From Actinomycetota bacterium (GTDB lineage Bacteria > Actinomycetota > Actinomycetes > S36-B12 > GCA-2699445): DNA of 64,000 nucleotides. The first letter of the stretch is position 1; the number at the start of each line of letters is the position of its first letter. The position numbers and the translations under genes are program-made. The notes under the pieces were generated by a model that was given only the letters and a program-made list of their open reading frames with translations, ran no database searches and was not told where the DNA came from. Location of the stretch: contig JAGQTY010000002.1 in the NCBI GenBank assembly GCA_020438795.1, positions 1 through 64,000 on the forward strand, in the 5' to 3' direction. Shown here in pieces: positions 21,630 through 32,809 of the stretch.

Positions 21630-24600
21630 GGCTGGCCTCCATCACTGCCTCGATCGGGTCCCGACCCTCAACCTCGGCGAGTGCCCGCGCCTGCAGCACC
21701 CGCTTGTAATCCCTCGGCATGACCTTGGTGAACCGTGCCAACGTGGTGTCCGGGTCAGCGAGCAGGCGCTGCGCCACGGCCGAGCCGGTCTCCTCGTGAT
21801 GGCGGCGGATCGCCTCCAGGAGGAACGCCGAGTCCTCCTCCTCGAGTTCCTCGATCCCCACCATCTCTGCGTTGATGCGGTCTCTGTTGGCATCGAGCAG
21901 ATACGCGATGCCACCGGACATGCCTGCGGCGAAGTTCCGCCCGGTCTCACCGAGCACCACCACCCGGCCACCGGTCATGTACTCACAACCGTGGTCACCG
22001 ACACCCTCGACCACAGCGGTCACACCGGAGTTGCGCACACAGAATCGTTCACCCACCCGACCCCGAAGGTAGACCTCACCGCCGGTGGCTCCGTAACAGA
22101 TCACGTTCCCTGCAATGATGTGGTCCTCGGCCGTGAAGGTCGCCGAGCGATCCGGTCGCACGACCAACCGGCCACCGCTGAGTCCCTTGCCGAGGTAGTC
22201 GTTCGCGTCACCCTCGAGCCGCATGGTCACCCCGGCAGGCAGGAAGGCACCGAACGATTGCCCGGCCGATCCCACGAGGGTGAGGTCGACGGTGCCATCA
22301 GGCAGTCCCTTGCCGCCGTTGTGCCTGGTGATCTCCGCACCCAGCATAGTTCCGACGGTCCGGTTGACGTTGCGGATGCTCACCTGACCGCGAACCGGTT
22401 CGCCATTCTCGATGGCTGTGCGGCACATGGAGATGAGGTCGTTGTCGAGTGCGTGCGCCAGACCGTGGTCCTGCTCGACGACCTGATGCTTGGGATGTGC
22501 CACATCCGGGACGTGCAAGATGGGGCTGAGGTCCAGGCCGTCAGCCTTCCAGTGTTCGATCGCGTCGGTGACGTCGAGGGACTCGGCGTGGCCGACGGCT
22601 TCCTCGAGCGTCCGGAAACCGAGCTGCGCGAGGTATTCGCGGACCTCTTCGGCGACGAAGTGGAAGAAGTTCACGACGTGTTCGGCCTGTCCGGTGAACC
22701 GCTCGCGCAGCACCGGGTTCTGGGTCGCGATCCCCACGGGGCAGGTGTCCAGGTGACACACGCGCATCATGATGCAGCCCATTACAACCAGCGGAGCCGA
22801 GGAGAATCCGAACTCCTCGGCGCCGAGCAGTGCGGCGATCACCACATCACGCCCGGTCTTGAGCTGACCGTCAGTCTGAACCACGACCCGGTCCCGAAGA
22901 CCGTTGAGCAGCAACGTCTGCTGGGTCTCAGCCAGGCCGAGCTCCCAGGGAGCGCCGGCGTGTTTCAGCGAGGTCAGCGGTGAGGCGCCCGTGCCACCGT
23001 CGTGGCCGCTGATGAGAATGACATCTGCGTGCGCCTTGCTGACGCCTGCGGCGACGGTTCCCACACCCACCTCTGCGACGAGCTTCACGTGGATCCGGGC
23101 CCGGTTGTTCGCGTTCTTGAGGTCGTGGATGAGCTGGGCAAGGTCCTCGATCGAGTAGATGTCGTGGTGCGGGGGCGGTGAGATCAGTCCCACGCCCGGC
23201 GTGGAGTGGCGCGTCTTGGCCACCCATGGGTAGACCTTGTGGCCCGGCAGCTGCCCGCCCTCACCGGGCTTGGCACCCTGCGCCATCTTGATCTGGATGT
23301 CATCGGCGTTGACGAGGTATTCGCTGGTCACCCCGAACCGGCCGGAGGCGACCTGCTTGATGGCCGACCGCTTGGAATCACCGTTCGGCAGCGGCTCGAA
23401 CCGTTCGGGATCCTCACCACCCTCGCCCGTGTTGGACTTGGCGCCCATCCGGTTCATGGCCACAGCCAGCGTGGAGTGCGCCTCCTCGGAGATCGAGCCA
23501 TAGGACATGGCACCGGTGCTGAAGCGCTTGACGATCTCGCTGGCGGGTTCCACCTCGGACACCGGGATCGGGGGGCGCAGGTCGTCGCGGAACCGGAAGA
23601 GCCCGCGCAGGGTCATCAGCCGGGAGCTCTGATCGTTCACCCGCTGCGAGTACTGCCGGTAGATGTCCTCGCGCTTCTCCTTGGTGGAGTGCTGCAGCCG
23701 GAAGACCGTCTCCGGATCGAACAGGTGGGGCGGCCCTTCACGACGCCACTGGTACTCACCGCCCACCTGCAGTCTCCGGTGGGCCGGCGAGATGCCGCTG
23801 GGCGGATAGGCGACCTCGTGGCGCTTGGCCACTTCCGCCGCGATCACATCGAGCCCGATGCCGCCGAGCTTGGAGGTGGTTCCGGTGAAGTACTCGTCCA
23901 CCAGTTCGGTCGACAGCCCGATCGCTTCGAAGATCTGGGCGCCGCAGTAGGAGGAGACGGTCGAGACGCCCATCTTCGACATGACCTTGAGCACACCCTT
24001 GCCCAGTGCGTGGACCAGGTTGGCGACCGCCGTGTCCGGGCTGATGTCACCGAGCATGCCACTGCGGGCCAGGTTCTCGGCGGTCTCCATGGCGAGGTAG
24101 GGATTGACTGCGGCAGCACCATAGCCGATGAGCAGCGCAACGTGGTGAACCTCACGCACATCTCCGGCCTCGACGACCAGACCCACCATGGTGCGGGTCT
24201 TCTCCCGAACCAGGTGATGGTGGACCGCGGCCGTCAGCAGCAGCGAGGGGATCGGGGCGTGGGCCCCGTCGGCCTCCCGATCGGACAGCACGATGAAACG
24301 CTTGCCCTGCCGGACCAGGACGTCCACCTCGCGGCAGATCTCCTCGAGGCGCTTGCGCATGGCCTCTCCGCCGCCCGCAACCCGATAGAGCCCCGAAACG
24401 GTGCCGCCGGCCAGCCCGGGCTGGGTCTCCTCGGCATTGATGTGGAGGATCTTGGCGAGCTCGTCGTTGGTGATCACGGGGAACGGGATACGCAGGTGAC
24501 GGCAGGAGGCCTTGGTCGGCTCCAGCAGGTTGCCCTCGGGTCCGAGCGTGGCACCGAGCGAGGTCACGATCTCCTCACGGATGGCGTCCAGCGGAGGGTT

Positions 24601-26166
24601 GGTCACCTGTGCGAACAGCTGGGAGAAGTAGTCGAACAGCAGGCGCGGTCGATCACTGATGGCTGCGATCGGAGTGTCGGTCCCCATGGACCCGATCGGC
24701 TCGGCTCCTGTCCTTGCCATCGGGCTGACGAGGATGCGCAGCTCCTCCTCCGTGAACCCGAAGGTCTGCTGACGCCGCAGCACGGACTCACCGGTGTACA
24801 CGACGTGTTCCCGTTCGGGCAGCTGCTCGAGGTGGATGACCCCCTCGTCGAGCCACTCCTGATAGGGCTGCTCCGCGGCCAGTTCCGCCTTGATCTCATC
24901 GTCCTCACGGATCCGGCCGGAGACCGTGTCGACAAGGAACATCTTGCCTGGTTGCAGCCGGCCCTTGCGGACCACGCTGGCGGGGTCGAGCTCAAGGACA
25001 CCCGCCTCGGAGCCGAGCACGACGAGTCCGTCATCGGTGACCCAGAAGCGCCCCGGCCGCAGGCCGTTGCGGTCCAGCACCGCCCCGATGACGTCGCCAT
25101 CGGTGAACGAGACGTTCGCCGGGCCGTCCCAGGGCTCCATCAGCGAGGAGTGGTACTCGTAGAAGGCGCGGCGCGCGGGGTCCATCTCGTGGTTCTTCTC
25201 CCACGCCTCCGGGATCATCATGAGCACCGCATGCGGCAGCGAGCGGCCACCGAGGTGGAGCAGCTCGAGCACCTCATCGAAGCTTGCGGAGTCACTGCCG
25301 CTCGGAGTGCAGATCGGGTAGAGCCGGGAGAGCTCCCCAGGAATCAGGTCCGAGGACAGCATCGCCTCGCGGGCCCGCATCCAGTTGCGGTTGCCCATCA
25401 CCGTGTTGATCTCGCCGTTGTGGGCCAGGTAGCGGTAGGGGTGGGCCAGCGGCCATGAGGGGAAGGTGTTCGTCGAGAAGCGCGAATGCACCAGACCCAC
25501 CTTGGACACAAACCGGGGGTCGGAAAGATCCGGGAAGAACGGCTCCAGCTGGCCGGTGGTGAGCATGCCTTTGTAGACGATGGTCCGGGAGGACAGTGAC
25601 GGGAAGTAGGTGTCTGCCTCGGTCTCGGCGCGCTTGCGCAGGCAGAAGGCCATCCGGTCGAGCTCAACACCCTCGACAGACGCGTCGCGCCCCTTGATGA
25701 ACAATTGCTTGAACGCAGGCATGACGCTGCGCGCGGTCCGTCCGACGATCTCCGGATGGATCGGCATGTCGCGCCAGCCGAGCACCTCGAGGTTCTCCTC
25801 CTCGGCGATCTGCTCGATGAGTGCCATGGCCTGATCTCGTTCGTCAGGGTCCACAGGGAGGAACGCGATACCCGCCGCGAACCGACCTGCTTCGGGAAGT
25901 TCGAAGGCGACCTCGTCACGCAGGAACCGGTCCGGCATGTTGACCAGGATCCCCGCGCCGTCGCCGGAATCCGGCTCGGCACCGGAGGCGCCACGGTGAT
26001 CGAGGTTGTGCAGCGCGGTGAGCGCCTTCTCAACGATGTCGTGGCTCGGCCTGCCAGTCAGTGTGGCGACGAAGGCCACACCGCAGTTCTCCGTCTCCGC
26101 GGCCGGGTCGTAGAGCCCTTGGGGCGCTGGCACGGCGCTGTGGCGGGGTGTGGTGTGATTCACCAT
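21622..26166 (-). CDS. gltB: Glutamate synthase (NADPH) large subunit
   Basis: Makes two glutamates from glutamine and 2-oxoglutarate. The 1514-residue protein has a class II amidotransferase domain at the N-terminus whose catalytic cysteine follows a short propeptide (ENCGVAF, near residue 28), the central domain, the FMN synthase domain with [16 protein letters not shown] and [21 protein letters not shown]-like loop, cluster cysteines ([13 protein letters not shown]) and the C-terminal beta-helix repeat domain. Full family length. The ATG at 26166 has GGAGGT upstream. The 217 bp before it hold no gene. Confidence 0.98.
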   Translation of the reverse strand: MVNHTTPRHSAVPAPQGLYDPAAETENCGVAFVATLTGRPSHDIVEKALTALHNLDHRGASGAEPDSGDGAGILVNMPDRFLRDEVAFELPEAGRFAAGIAFLPVDPDERDQAMALIEQIAEEENLEVLGWRDMPIHPEIVGRTARSVMPAFKQLFIKGRDASVEGVELDRMAFCLRKRAETEADTYFPSLSSRTIVYKGMLTTGQLEPFFPDLSDPRFVSKVGLVHSRFSTNTFPSWPLAHPYRYLAHNGEINTVMGNRNWMRAREAMLSSDLIPGELSRLYPICTPSGSDSASFDEVLELLHLGGRSLPHAVLMMIPEAWEKNHEMDPARRAFYEYHSSLMEPWDGPANVSFTDGDVIGAVLDRNGLRPGRFWVTDDGLVVLGSEAGVLELDPASVVRKGRLQPGKMFLVDTVSGRIREDDEIKAELAAEQPYQEWLDEGVIHLEQLPEREHVVYTGESVLRRQQTFGFTEEELRILVSPMARTGAEPIGSMGTDTPIAAISDRPRLLFDYFSQLFAQVTNPPLDAIREEIVTSLGATLGPEGNLLEPTKASCRHLRIPFPVITNDELAKILHINAEETQPGLAGGTVSGLYRVAGGGEAMRKRLEEICREVDVLVRQGKRFIVLSDREADGAHAPIPSLLLTAAVHHHLVREKTRTMVGLVVEAGDVREVHHVALLIGYGAAAVNPYLAMETAENLARSGMLGDISPDTAVANLVHALGKGVLKVMSKMGVSTVSSYCGAQIFEAIGLSTELVDEYFTGTTSKLGGIGLDVIAAEVAKRHEVAYPPSGISPAHRRLQVGGEYQWRREGPPHLFDPETVFRLQHSTKEKREDIYRQYSQRVNDQSSRLMTLRGLFRFRDDLRPPIPVSEVEPASEIVKRFSTGAMSYGSISEEAHSTLAVAMNRMGAKSNTGEGGEDPERFEPLPNGDSKRSAIKQVASGRFGVTSEYLVNADDIQIKMAQGAKPGEGGQLPGHKVYPWVAKTRHSTPGVGLISPPPHHDIYSIEDLAQLIHDLKNANNRARIHVKLVAEVGVGTVAAGVSKAHADVILISGHDGGTGASPLTSLKHAGAPWELGLAETQQTLLLNGLRDRVVVQTDGQLKTGRDVVIAALLGAEEFGFSSAPLVVMGCIMMRVCHLDTCPVGIATQNPVLRERFTGQAEHVVNFFHFVAEEVREYLAQLGFRTLEEAVGHAESLDVTDAIEHWKADGLDLSPILHVPDVAHPKHQVVEQDHGLAHALDNDLISMCRTAIENGEPVRGQVSIRNVNRTVGTMLGAEITRHNGGKGLPDGTVDLTLVGSAGQSFGAFLPAGVTMRLEGDANDYLGKGLSGGRLVVRPDRSATFTAEDHIIAGNVICYGATGGEVYLRGRVGERFCVRNSGVTAVVEGVGDHGCEYMTGGRVVVLGETGRNFAAGMSGGIAYLLDANRDRINAEMVGIEELEEEDSAFLLEAIRRHHEETGSAVAQRLLADPDTTLARFTKVMPRDYKRVLQARALAEVEGRDPIEAVMEASRG

Positions 26167-26383
26167 CCGGACCTCCGTCGCTGGGTATTCGTGGAACTGC
26201 GTCTATCGGAGACTGACCTCGGGAACAACCGTCCCGGCGAACCGGCTCCCCCTGCCGATCTCAACTGGGCCGCGCCTGCTTCGCGAGAGCGGGCACGCCT
26301 GCACCGTCGAACTCAATTCCGACTAGCAACAGCATACGGGCTCGGGTAGTCCCAGCGCCAATACCGCAGCAGGCACCAGCACC

Positions 26384-27757
26384 TCACTGCGGCTGTACCT
26401 GCGCTGCCGCCGCCTGCTCGTAGCCGTGGTCCAGCACGAATTCATCGGGTTCTGAATGGTAGGTGAACAGCTCCCCGTAGCGTCCCCAGCTGATGGCGAT
26501 GCGCATCTGGTTGCGCACTGTACGGTCCGAATGATGGCGTGCCAGCAGGTCCCTGAAGAACCCGGCCGGCAGCTTCTGCGAGTCCGAACGAGCCAGGGCC
26601 CTGACGATGATGCCCACGAGGTCCGCATGGCGCAGGGATGCTGCTGCGAACATCTCCTTGGCCGAACGGATGTCGGCGTGGGCGAAGCGCAGGCCGGGAC
26701 CGGTGAGCTCGATCCGTCCGTCGGCCGCTTCGGCCATACCCAGCAGTTCGAGAGCGTCGAGCTGGGGGAACAGGTCATCCACGTCGAGGCCGAGGTCATC
26801 GGCGAGGTGCCTGATGGTGCGGCGGCCCTCACGAGCCAGGATGTCGGCCATACCTGAGATCGCGTCGACGCCCGCGTCCGGGAGCATCTTGGGACCCTTC
26901 TTCACAGGGGCGCCAGACCCACTGGGCGGTGATCCGTCCCGGGCGCCGGGTGCGGAGAACCGCTCGGTCCGGGGTGCGGGTTCCGCGGCTGCCGGTTTGC
27001 TCGCAAGTAGGTCGTAGATCCGGTTCGTCAGTTCCTTGAACCGGCGGGAGTCCCGGTCGCGGGGTCGGGGAAGGTCCACCGCGAACATCTCCTTGATCAC
27101 ACCCGGACGCGAACCGAGCACCGCAACCCGGTCAGCCAGGATGAGCGCCTCCTCGATGTTGTGGGTCACGATCACCACCGACGAGATGTCGAACTTGCCA
27201 GCGTCGATGATCTGCACCAGTTCGTTGCGCAGGCTCTCCGCGGTGAGTACGTCGAGAGCGGAGAACGGCTCGTCCATCAGCAGCACCTTCGGTTCGGTGA
27301 CCAGTGCTCTGGCGAACCCGACCCGCTGTCGCATCCCGCCGGACAGTTCCTTTGGAAACGCGTTCTCGAACCCGTCGAGGCCGATCATCTCGATGGCGCG
27401 CATGGCCTTCTCCGCGCGCTCCTTCTCGTGCTCGCCCTGCGCCTCGAGCCCGAGCTCCACGTTCTGCTGCACGTCGAGCCAGGGCAGCAGTGCGAAGGTC
27501 TGGAAGACCATCGCCGTGTCCGGATTGGGGCCGTCGAGCCGCTTGCCCTCGATCCGGACCTCCCCCCTGGTGGGGATGAGCAGTCCTGCAATGCAGCGCA
27601 GCAGGGTGGACTTGCCGCTGCCACTCTTGCCGAGCAGGGCGACGATCTCGCCCGGGAAGATTTCTATGTTCACGTCCTGCAGGATCGGCGCCTCCGCGAA
27701 CGTCTGCCCCACGTCGTCCACGGTCACGATCGGCGAAGCGGTGGTCTCTTCAGTCAA
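26384..27757 (-). CDS. ABC transporter ATPase with C-terminal AAA-associated domain
   Basis: Nucleotide-binding subunit of a nitrate/sulfonate/bicarbonate-type importer. Walker A GKSGSGKST, Q-loop in VFQTFALLPW, signature LSGGMRQR, Walker B VLLMDEP and the H-loop in VTHN are all intact in the first ~260 residues. A Ser/Pro-rich linker leads to a C-terminal domain (about 295-445) that matches what I know as the AAA-associated C-terminal domain, probably regulatory. Its ATG overlaps the permease stop by 8 bp. Substrate unknown. Confidence 0.9.
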   Translation of the reverse strand: MTEETTASPIVTVDDVGQTFAEAPILQDVNIEIFPGEIVALLGKSGSGKSTLLRCIAGLLIPTRGEVRIEGKRLDGPNPDTAMVFQTFALLPWLDVQQNVELGLEAQGEHEKERAEKAMRAIEMIGLDGFENAFPKELSGGMRQRVGFARALVTEPKVLLMDEPFSALDVLTAESLRNELVQIIDAGKFDISSVVIVTHNIEEALILADRVAVLGSRPGVIKEMFAVDLPRPRDRDSRRFKELTNRIYDLLASKPAAAEPAPRTERFSAPGARDGSPPSGSGAPVKKGPKMLPDAGVDAISGMADILAREGRRTIRHLADDLGLDVDDLFPQLDALELLGMAEAADGRIELTGPGLRFAHADIRSAKEMFAAASLRHADLVGIIVRALARSDSQKLPAGFFRDLLARHHSDRTVRNQMRIAISWGRYGELFTYHSEPDEFVLDHGYEQAAAAQVQPQ

Positions 27758-29537
27758 TGGAGTACCTCTCCTCTGCGAGCCGGTAGAAGCGCTTCCAGAT
27801 CAGCCGGTTCATCGCGATGACGAAGATGCTCATGACGATGACGCCGAGCAGCACCTCGCGCTGATTGCCGGCAGCCGTTGCGAGGCTGATGTAGGCCCCG
27901 ATCCCCGCGGCGGTCAGCGTGGTGCTGCCGAAGCTGACGACCTCGGCCACGATCGAGGCATTCCAGGCTCCTCCGGAGGCGGTGATCCCACCGGTGACGT
28001 AGCCGGGGTAGACCGCCGGCAGCGCGAATCGTTTCCACCACAGCCAGCTGCCCACTCGCATGTCGGCCATGGCCTCACGCAGATCGCTCGGAATTCCCTG
28101 GGCCGCGGCGATGACGTTGAACAGGATGTACCACTGGGCGCCGAGCATCATCAGGAAGATACCGCCGATGTTCAGGCTGATCCCCGACCAGACCAGGAAA
28201 GAGGTGACCAAGGGGAAGAGCAGGTTTGCGGGGAAGCTCGCGAAGATCTGTACGAGCGGCTGGGCGATCCGGCTCAGCTTCGGGTTCATACCGATCTTCA
28301 CCCCGATCGGTACCCAGATGACGGTGGACAGCACCAGCACCGCGAACACCCGCAGCATCGTGAAGACCGCGAGACCGAACGGTTCCAGGAAGACACCGGG
28401 GCCCTGGCCGTCCATCACATAGTCGAGCAGGCTCCAGATCCCCCAGACCAGGATGGTCGCCACGATCAGCCAGAAGACGAAATCCCAGACCCGACGCCCG
28501 GTGCTCGTGCCGCTGCGAATGGGTCTGGCATCGCTGCCGAGGAACCGCATTCCCCTGCCGAGCCGATCCGCACCGGCGCGGCGCATGGCACCCACTCTGC
28601 GGGGCCAGCGCGCCGTATGCAGCACATTGAGCACCGACGAAGTGGGGGTCGCCTCCGGGGCGGACTGCTCGTTGCGGAACCGTTCTGCCCAGGCGACCAG
28701 CGGGCGCCAGAACAGGTAGTTGACGGCCACGATCAGGATGATCATCGCGGCGATCGCCCAGAGGATGTCTCCGACGTCCCCCTGTTTGAGTGCCTGACCC
28801 GCGTAAGAGCCGATGCCTGGCAGAGCGTAGTCATTGCCCGCGACCGAGATGGTCTCCGATGCCGTCAGGAAGAACCAGGCACCACCCATGCTCATCATGC
28901 CGTTCCACACCAGCCCTATGGCTGCGTTGGGCACCTCGATGCGCCAGAACCGCATCCAGGCAGTGAGCCGGAAGAGCCTGGACATCTCATCGAACTCCTT
29001 CGGCAGGGTCAATGAGGAGTGATACATCGAGAAGGCCAGGTTCCACGCCTGGGCGGTGAAGATGGCGAAGATGGCCGCGCACTCCAGGCCCAGCTGCGAG
29101 CCCGGGAACAGGGCCAGGAAACCGGTCACCGTGATCGACAGGAATCCCAGCACCGGGACCGACTGCAGGATGTCGAGAGTCGGTACCAGGATGCTCCCCG
29201 CCTTGGCGTTGCGGGCGGCCCAGTAACCGAAGACCAGGGCGAACACGTACGACAGCGCCAGGCCGATGAACATCCGCAGCAGCGAAGCGAGACTGTAGCC
29301 GGGAAGCAGCCACGGGTTCAGATCGATCTCGTTGTTGGGAGGTGGCAGCGGCACGTCCGAACTGGTCCCAATCCGGACGATCAGATACAGGATGAGGAAC
29401 ACGACGGCAGCAGTGAGGATGTCCGCGCCCAGTGGAAGGCTGAACCGACGCCTGGCACCGGCCGGCGAGACGAGCCTGCCGCGGGTCTCGGTACTCACGT
29501 CGCTGGCCACGGTCCTACCGTATTTTAGTCCGATCAT
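27750..29537 (-). CDS. ABC transporter permease, two fused membrane domains
   Basis: A 595-residue permease made of two tandem binding-protein-dependent transport modules, each with about six helices and a cytoplasmic coupling loop (EFDEMSRLFRLTAWMRFW in the first half, DLREAMADMRVGSWLWWKRF in the second). A linker of about 80 residues joins them. It pairs with the ATPase that overlaps it by 8 bp. No substrate-binding protein is encoded nearby. Start uncertain: ATG 29537 lacks a clear ribosome-binding site, while GTG 29510 lies six bases after a -10-like TACGGT and could be a leaderless start. Confidence 0.88.
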   Translation of the reverse strand: MIGLKYGRTVASDVSTETRGRLVSPAGARRRFSLPLGADILTAAVVFLILYLIVRIGTSSDVPLPPPNNEIDLNPWLLPGYSLASLLRMFIGLALSYVFALVFGYWAARNAKAGSILVPTLDILQSVPVLGFLSITVTGFLALFPGSQLGLECAAIFAIFTAQAWNLAFSMYHSSLTLPKEFDEMSRLFRLTAWMRFWRIEVPNAAIGLVWNGMMSMGGAWFFLTASETISVAGNDYALPGIGSYAGQALKQGDVGDILWAIAAMIILIVAVNYLFWRPLVAWAERFRNEQSAPEATPTSSVLNVLHTARWPRRVGAMRRAGADRLGRGMRFLGSDARPIRSGTSTGRRVWDFVFWLIVATILVWGIWSLLDYVMDGQGPGVFLEPFGLAVFTMLRVFAVLVLSTVIWVPIGVKIGMNPKLSRIAQPLVQIFASFPANLLFPLVTSFLVWSGISLNIGGIFLMMLGAQWYILFNVIAAAQGIPSDLREAMADMRVGSWLWWKRFALPAVYPGYVTGGITASGGAWNASIVAEVVSFGSTTLTAAGIGAYISLATAAGNQREVLLGVIVMSIFVIAMNRLIWKRFYRLAEERYSID

Positions 29538-29618
29538 GGTCTCTCAGTGAGCGATCATCACAGAGATGAACACTGTCCCAACAATGGGTGACCAACCCTC
29601 CGGCTCAAGCGGTGTGAC

Positions 29619-30032
29619 TCACATGGGGTTGAAGAACCGCGACGCCTTGCTGTTCCACAACAGGAACAGGATCAGCAGCAGAATGATCACGCTGATGATT
29701 GTCGCGCCGAGGAACTCCCCACCCCAGGCAGCCAACAGGTAGATGTCGTACAGGATGCGCAGGATGAGCACCAGTGTGATCAGGAACCGCGCGAACCTGG
29801 AGCCCCCGCCCAGCGATGAGGCGACCACGGCCACGATCAGACCGAGTAGAATCCCGACGAGTGCGGTGAGCCTGACAGTACCGGACGTTGTCTGCGCATC
29901 GAGCAGCAGTTGCTCGTTGTTCGCGTTGAAGAAGAGCAGGAGCCCACCGATGATGGTGAGGATGGCGTAGATCCAGACGAGCACCACCACAACAGTGACG
30001 GAGAACGGACGACGGACCGGCTGCGACGACAT
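29619..30032 (-). CDS. Small four-helix membrane protein, unknown function
   Basis: 137 residues from the ATG at 30032 (MSSQPVRRPFS). Four hydrophobic helices are visible: VTVVVVLVWIYAILTIIGG, LTALVGILLGLIVAVVASSL, FLITLVLILRILYDIYLLA and IISVIILLLILFLLW. No conserved catalytic motif. An in-frame start at 30197 would add an implausible Pro/Arg-rich leader. It is 176 bp downstream of lgt on the same strand and may be transcribed alone. Confidence 0.75.
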   Translation of the reverse strand: MSSQPVRRPFSVTVVVVLVWIYAILTIIGGLLLFFNANNEQLLLDAQTTSGTVRLTALVGILLGLIVAVVASSLGGGSRFARFLITLVLILRILYDIYLLAAWGGEFLGATIISVIILLLILFLLWNSKASRFFNPM

Positions 30033-30208
30033 GGCCCCATTGTCGCGGATCGGTGCCCCGGACGCCTGTTCGCGATACCGTCCGTCCGGCGTATCCTCAG
30101 GGTCTCGGGGCGAAGGCCAAGGCAGGAGGATAGGTTCCCCAGGCCTTGAGCCCGCCCGCTCGGATTGAGCAAGGACGCTCCTGAACGGCTGGACCACCCG
30201 AGCGCGGC

Positions 30209-31192
30209 TCAGCTGCCCGGCGTGCCCGACGACCGTCCTGTGGCTGGTCGGGGTTCAGGTCCCGAGCTCTTCCGGGCATTCGGTTCCCCGGGCTGTGGGC
30301 CGGACGCTGCATCGTCGCTTCCCGAATCCGTACCCGCTCCTTGGGTCGGATTGCCTTCTCCGCGCAGTACTTCCGGCGATTCCCGTCCCGGACGCAACCG
30401 CAGACTGACAAGGATATAGACCAGGGCGCCGAGGCCCACCAGGATGCTGGTCCATACGTTGAGCCGCAGCCCGAAGATGTGGTTGGCGGTGTCGATGCGC
30501 AGCATCTCCACCCACAACCGTCCTGTGCAGTACAGCAGCACGTACAGGGCGAAGACCCGCCCGTGGCCCATGTTGAAGCGCTTGTCGGCCCAGATCAGCA
30601 CCAGGAACACACCGATGCTCCACAGTGCCTCGTACAGGAACGTCGGGTGGAAGGTGGCGAACTCCTCATAGCCGAGCGGCCTGTTGACCACGTCGATCTC
30701 CAGGCCCCACGGAACCTCCGTGGGGGCGCCGAAGAGCTCCTGGTTGAAGTAGTTGCCCAGCCGACCGATCGCCTGAGCGAGGATCACCCCTGGCGCGATC
30801 GCGTCACCGACCGGAGGCAGCGGGATGCCTTTTCGCCGCACGGCGATCCAGGCACCAAGGGCACCGCCGAGCACGGCTCCCCAGATACCCAGGCCGCCGT
30901 CCCAGATGCGTAGCGCCGCGACGAAACCGGCACCGCCCTCGCCGAAGTAGATCTGGTTGTCGGAGATGACGTGGTAGAGCCGGCCCCCGACGATGCCGAA
31001 GGGAACCGCCCACAGGGCCACATCCCCGATGAAGCCCTTGTTGCCGCCCCTGGCCACCCAGCGCCGCTCACCCAGCCACACCGCCACGACGATGCCCACA
31101 ATGATGAACAACGCATAGGCACGCAGCGGGAAGGATCCCAGATACCAGACCCCCTGCTCGGGGCTCGGGATGAAGGTGAGCGGTGCGGTCAC
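30209..31192 (-). CDS. lgt: Prolipoprotein diacylglyceryl transferase
   Basis: Attaches diacylglycerol to the lipobox cysteine, the first step of lipoprotein maturation. The 327-residue protein has multiple helices and the Lgt signature region (GGRLYHVISDN and IAPGVILAQAIGRLGNYFNQE). A hydrophilic Glu/Ser/Pro-rich tail of about 55 residues follows the last helix, as in other actinobacteria. It starts two bases after the DsbA-like gene, so it shares the trp transcript. LspA for the second step is also in this window (51593). Confidence 0.96.
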   Translation of the reverse strand: MTAPLTFIPSPEQGVWYLGSFPLRAYALFIIVGIVVAVWLGERRWVARGGNKGFIGDVALWAVPFGIVGGRLYHVISDNQIYFGEGGAGFVAALRIWDGGLGIWGAVLGGALGAWIAVRRKGIPLPPVGDAIAPGVILAQAIGRLGNYFNQELFGAPTEVPWGLEIDVVNRPLGYEEFATFHPTFLYEALWSIGVFLVLIWADKRFNMGHGRVFALYVLLYCTGRLWVEMLRIDTANHIFGLRLNVWTSILVGLGALVYILVSLRLRPGRESPEVLRGEGNPTQGAGTDSGSDDAASGPQPGEPNARKSSGPEPRPATGRSSGTPGS

Positions 31193-31193
31193 G

Positions 31194-31985
31194 TCAGTTC
31201 TTGGTGTTCTGGGCGGCTTCCTTGACGGCGTTCTTGAGCGCCTCCGGATTGGCCAGGGCGTCGTTGCTTACCTTCTCGCCGTTCAGCAGGAGTGTCGGCG
31301 TACCGCCGATCTGATCATCCATGAATATTTGCGTGCTGTTCGCCGACCAGGGCATGTACGTCTTGTCGTTCACGCATGACTCGAATGCACCGATCTTGTC
31401 GTCGCCGATGCCGGCCTGGGAGCCGAAGGAGATGAGCTGCTCCTGGGTCCAGCCCTGACCCTCGGTGGCAGGCTGGTTGGCGAAGACCGTGTCGTGATAG
31501 GCGACCTTCTGCCCCGCATCGATCGCGCAGCCCCAGGCTGCTGCGGCCCGCTGGGAGTTCTGCCCCGGGAACTGGCTGTCGAGGAAGCTGGTGGAGCGCC
31601 AGATCACGCGGGCGTCGCCGGATTCGGCGATCTCCTCCACGGTGGTCCCGAAGGCGGCCTCGAACTGACCACATGCCGGGCACTGGAAGTCCTCCCAGAT
31701 CTCAAGGATCGGCTTGCCCGGCGCGGCGCCCGCGACGTCCACACCATAGGCGTACTCGTCACTGGCAGGCAGGGTGCCGGTGGGCACGGCGGCGTCAGGG
31801 TCCGCGTTCGCCTGGTCCTTGTTGCCCTGTGCCACGAAGTACGCACCCACGATGAGCCCGACGACCACCACCACAAGCACCACCCCGATGATGATGTTGA
31901 TGGTGCGCTGGCGCCGCTTGTCCGATGCCTCAGCAGCCTTGCGTGCCGCGGCAGCCTTCTCCTTGGCTGCACTGGACTTCGCCAT
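31194..31985 (-). CDS. Membrane-anchored DsbA-like thioredoxin-fold oxidoreductase
   Basis: 263 residues: a lysine/alanine-rich cytoplasmic N-terminus, one helix (NIIIGVVLVVVVVGLIVGAYF, about 30-50) and an extracellular thioredoxin-fold domain. The active site is C102-P-A-C105 (FQCPACGQF) and the cis-proline is in GGTPTLLLNG. It belongs to the actinobacterial DsbA/DSBA-like family and probably oxidises or isomerises disulphides in exported proteins. The ATG overlaps the trpA stop (TAATG), and lgt follows at once. Confidence 0.93.
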   Translation of the reverse strand: MAKSSAAKEKAAAARKAAEASDKRRQRTINIIIGVVLVVVVVGLIVGAYFVAQGNKDQANADPDAAVPTGTLPASDEYAYGVDVAGAAPGKPILEIWEDFQCPACGQFEAAFGTTVEEIAESGDARVIWRSTSFLDSQFPGQNSQRAAAAWGCAIDAGQKVAYHDTVFANQPATEGQGWTQEQLISFGSQAGIGDDKIGAFESCVNDKTYMPWSANSTQIFMDDQIGGTPTLLLNGEKVSNDALANPEALKNAVKEAAQNTKN

Positions 31986-32809
31986 TACTCGTACTCCTCT
32001 ACTTCGGCCATGCCCGCCTCACGGACTCCCTGGGCCAACTCCGTTGCGAGTGCCTGCACACCCGCCTCCGCCTCTTCCAGTGAACCGGATCGCTGGAAGA
32101 TCCTCACAAAAGCCGAGCCTACGATGACTCCATCGGCGTAGCCAGCAATCTGAGCCGCTTGTTGTCTTGTTGAGACACCCAGGCCGACGGCGATCGGCGT
32201 GTGCGCCAGCGGCCGGATGCGGGCCACCAGGTCCTGAGCCTCTCGGTCGACGGCACGACTCCCCGTCACACCCATCATGGATGCGGCATACACGAAGCCA
32301 TCAGAGGCCTCGGCCACGAGCCGCAACCGTTCCGGCGTCGAGGACGGCGCCGCTACGAAGATGCGCGCCACCCCGAACCGGTTCGTCGCCTCACGCCACG
32401 CATCGGCCTCCTCCACCACCAGATCAGGAGTGATGACGCCTGCACCACCGACCACATTCAGGGCCTTCGCGAACGCCGAGACGCCGTAGTGCTCTATCGG
32501 GTTCCAGTAGCTCATGACGGCCGCCGCCGCTCCAGCGCTGTGGGCCGCCGCTACTACCCGCAGCACATCAGAGGGGGTCGTACCTGCGCGCAGTGCCTCG
32601 TCGGCCGCCACGGCGATGGTGGGCCCGTCCATCACGGGATCGCTGTACGGCCAGCCGATCTCCATGAGGTCAACACCGCCGGCGATCATCGCCTCAACGA
32701 TCCGGATCGAGGAGTCGACGTCCGGGTAGCCCGCCGGCCAGTAGCCGATGAGCAGCGCCCGGTCCTCCTGCGCTGCCTTCTCGAAGGCCGCAGCGATCGC
32801 ATTCATCAC
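31985..32809 (-). CDS. trpA: Tryptophan synthase alpha subunit
   Basis: Cleaves indole-3-glycerol phosphate to indole and glyceraldehyde 3-phosphate. The catalytic glutamate and aspartate are visible in [17 protein letters not shown], and the (beta/alpha)8 barrel continues with [10 protein letters not shown] and [10 protein letters not shown]. 274 residues, family length. Overlaps trpB by 4 bp. Confidence 0.97.
   Translation of the reverse strand: MMNAIAAAFEKAAQEDRALLIGYWPAGYPDVDSSIRIVEAMIAGGVDLMEIGWPYSDPVMDGPTIAVAADEALRAGTTPSDVLRVVAAAHSAGAAAAVMSYWNPIEHYGVSAFAKALNVVGGAGVITPDLVVEEADAWREATNRFGVARIFVAAPSSTPERLRLVAEASDGFVYAASMMGVTGSRAVDREAQDLVARIRPLAHTPIAVGLGVSTRQQAAQIAGYADGVIVGSAFVRIFQRSGSLEEAEAGVQALATELAQGVREAGMAEVEEYE

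Noticed and set aside
23206-25458. 750-codon open frame antisense to gltB
   Set aside because: High GC at third positions of gltB keeps the opposite strand open; the translation is Gly/Asp/Arg/His-rich with no family.
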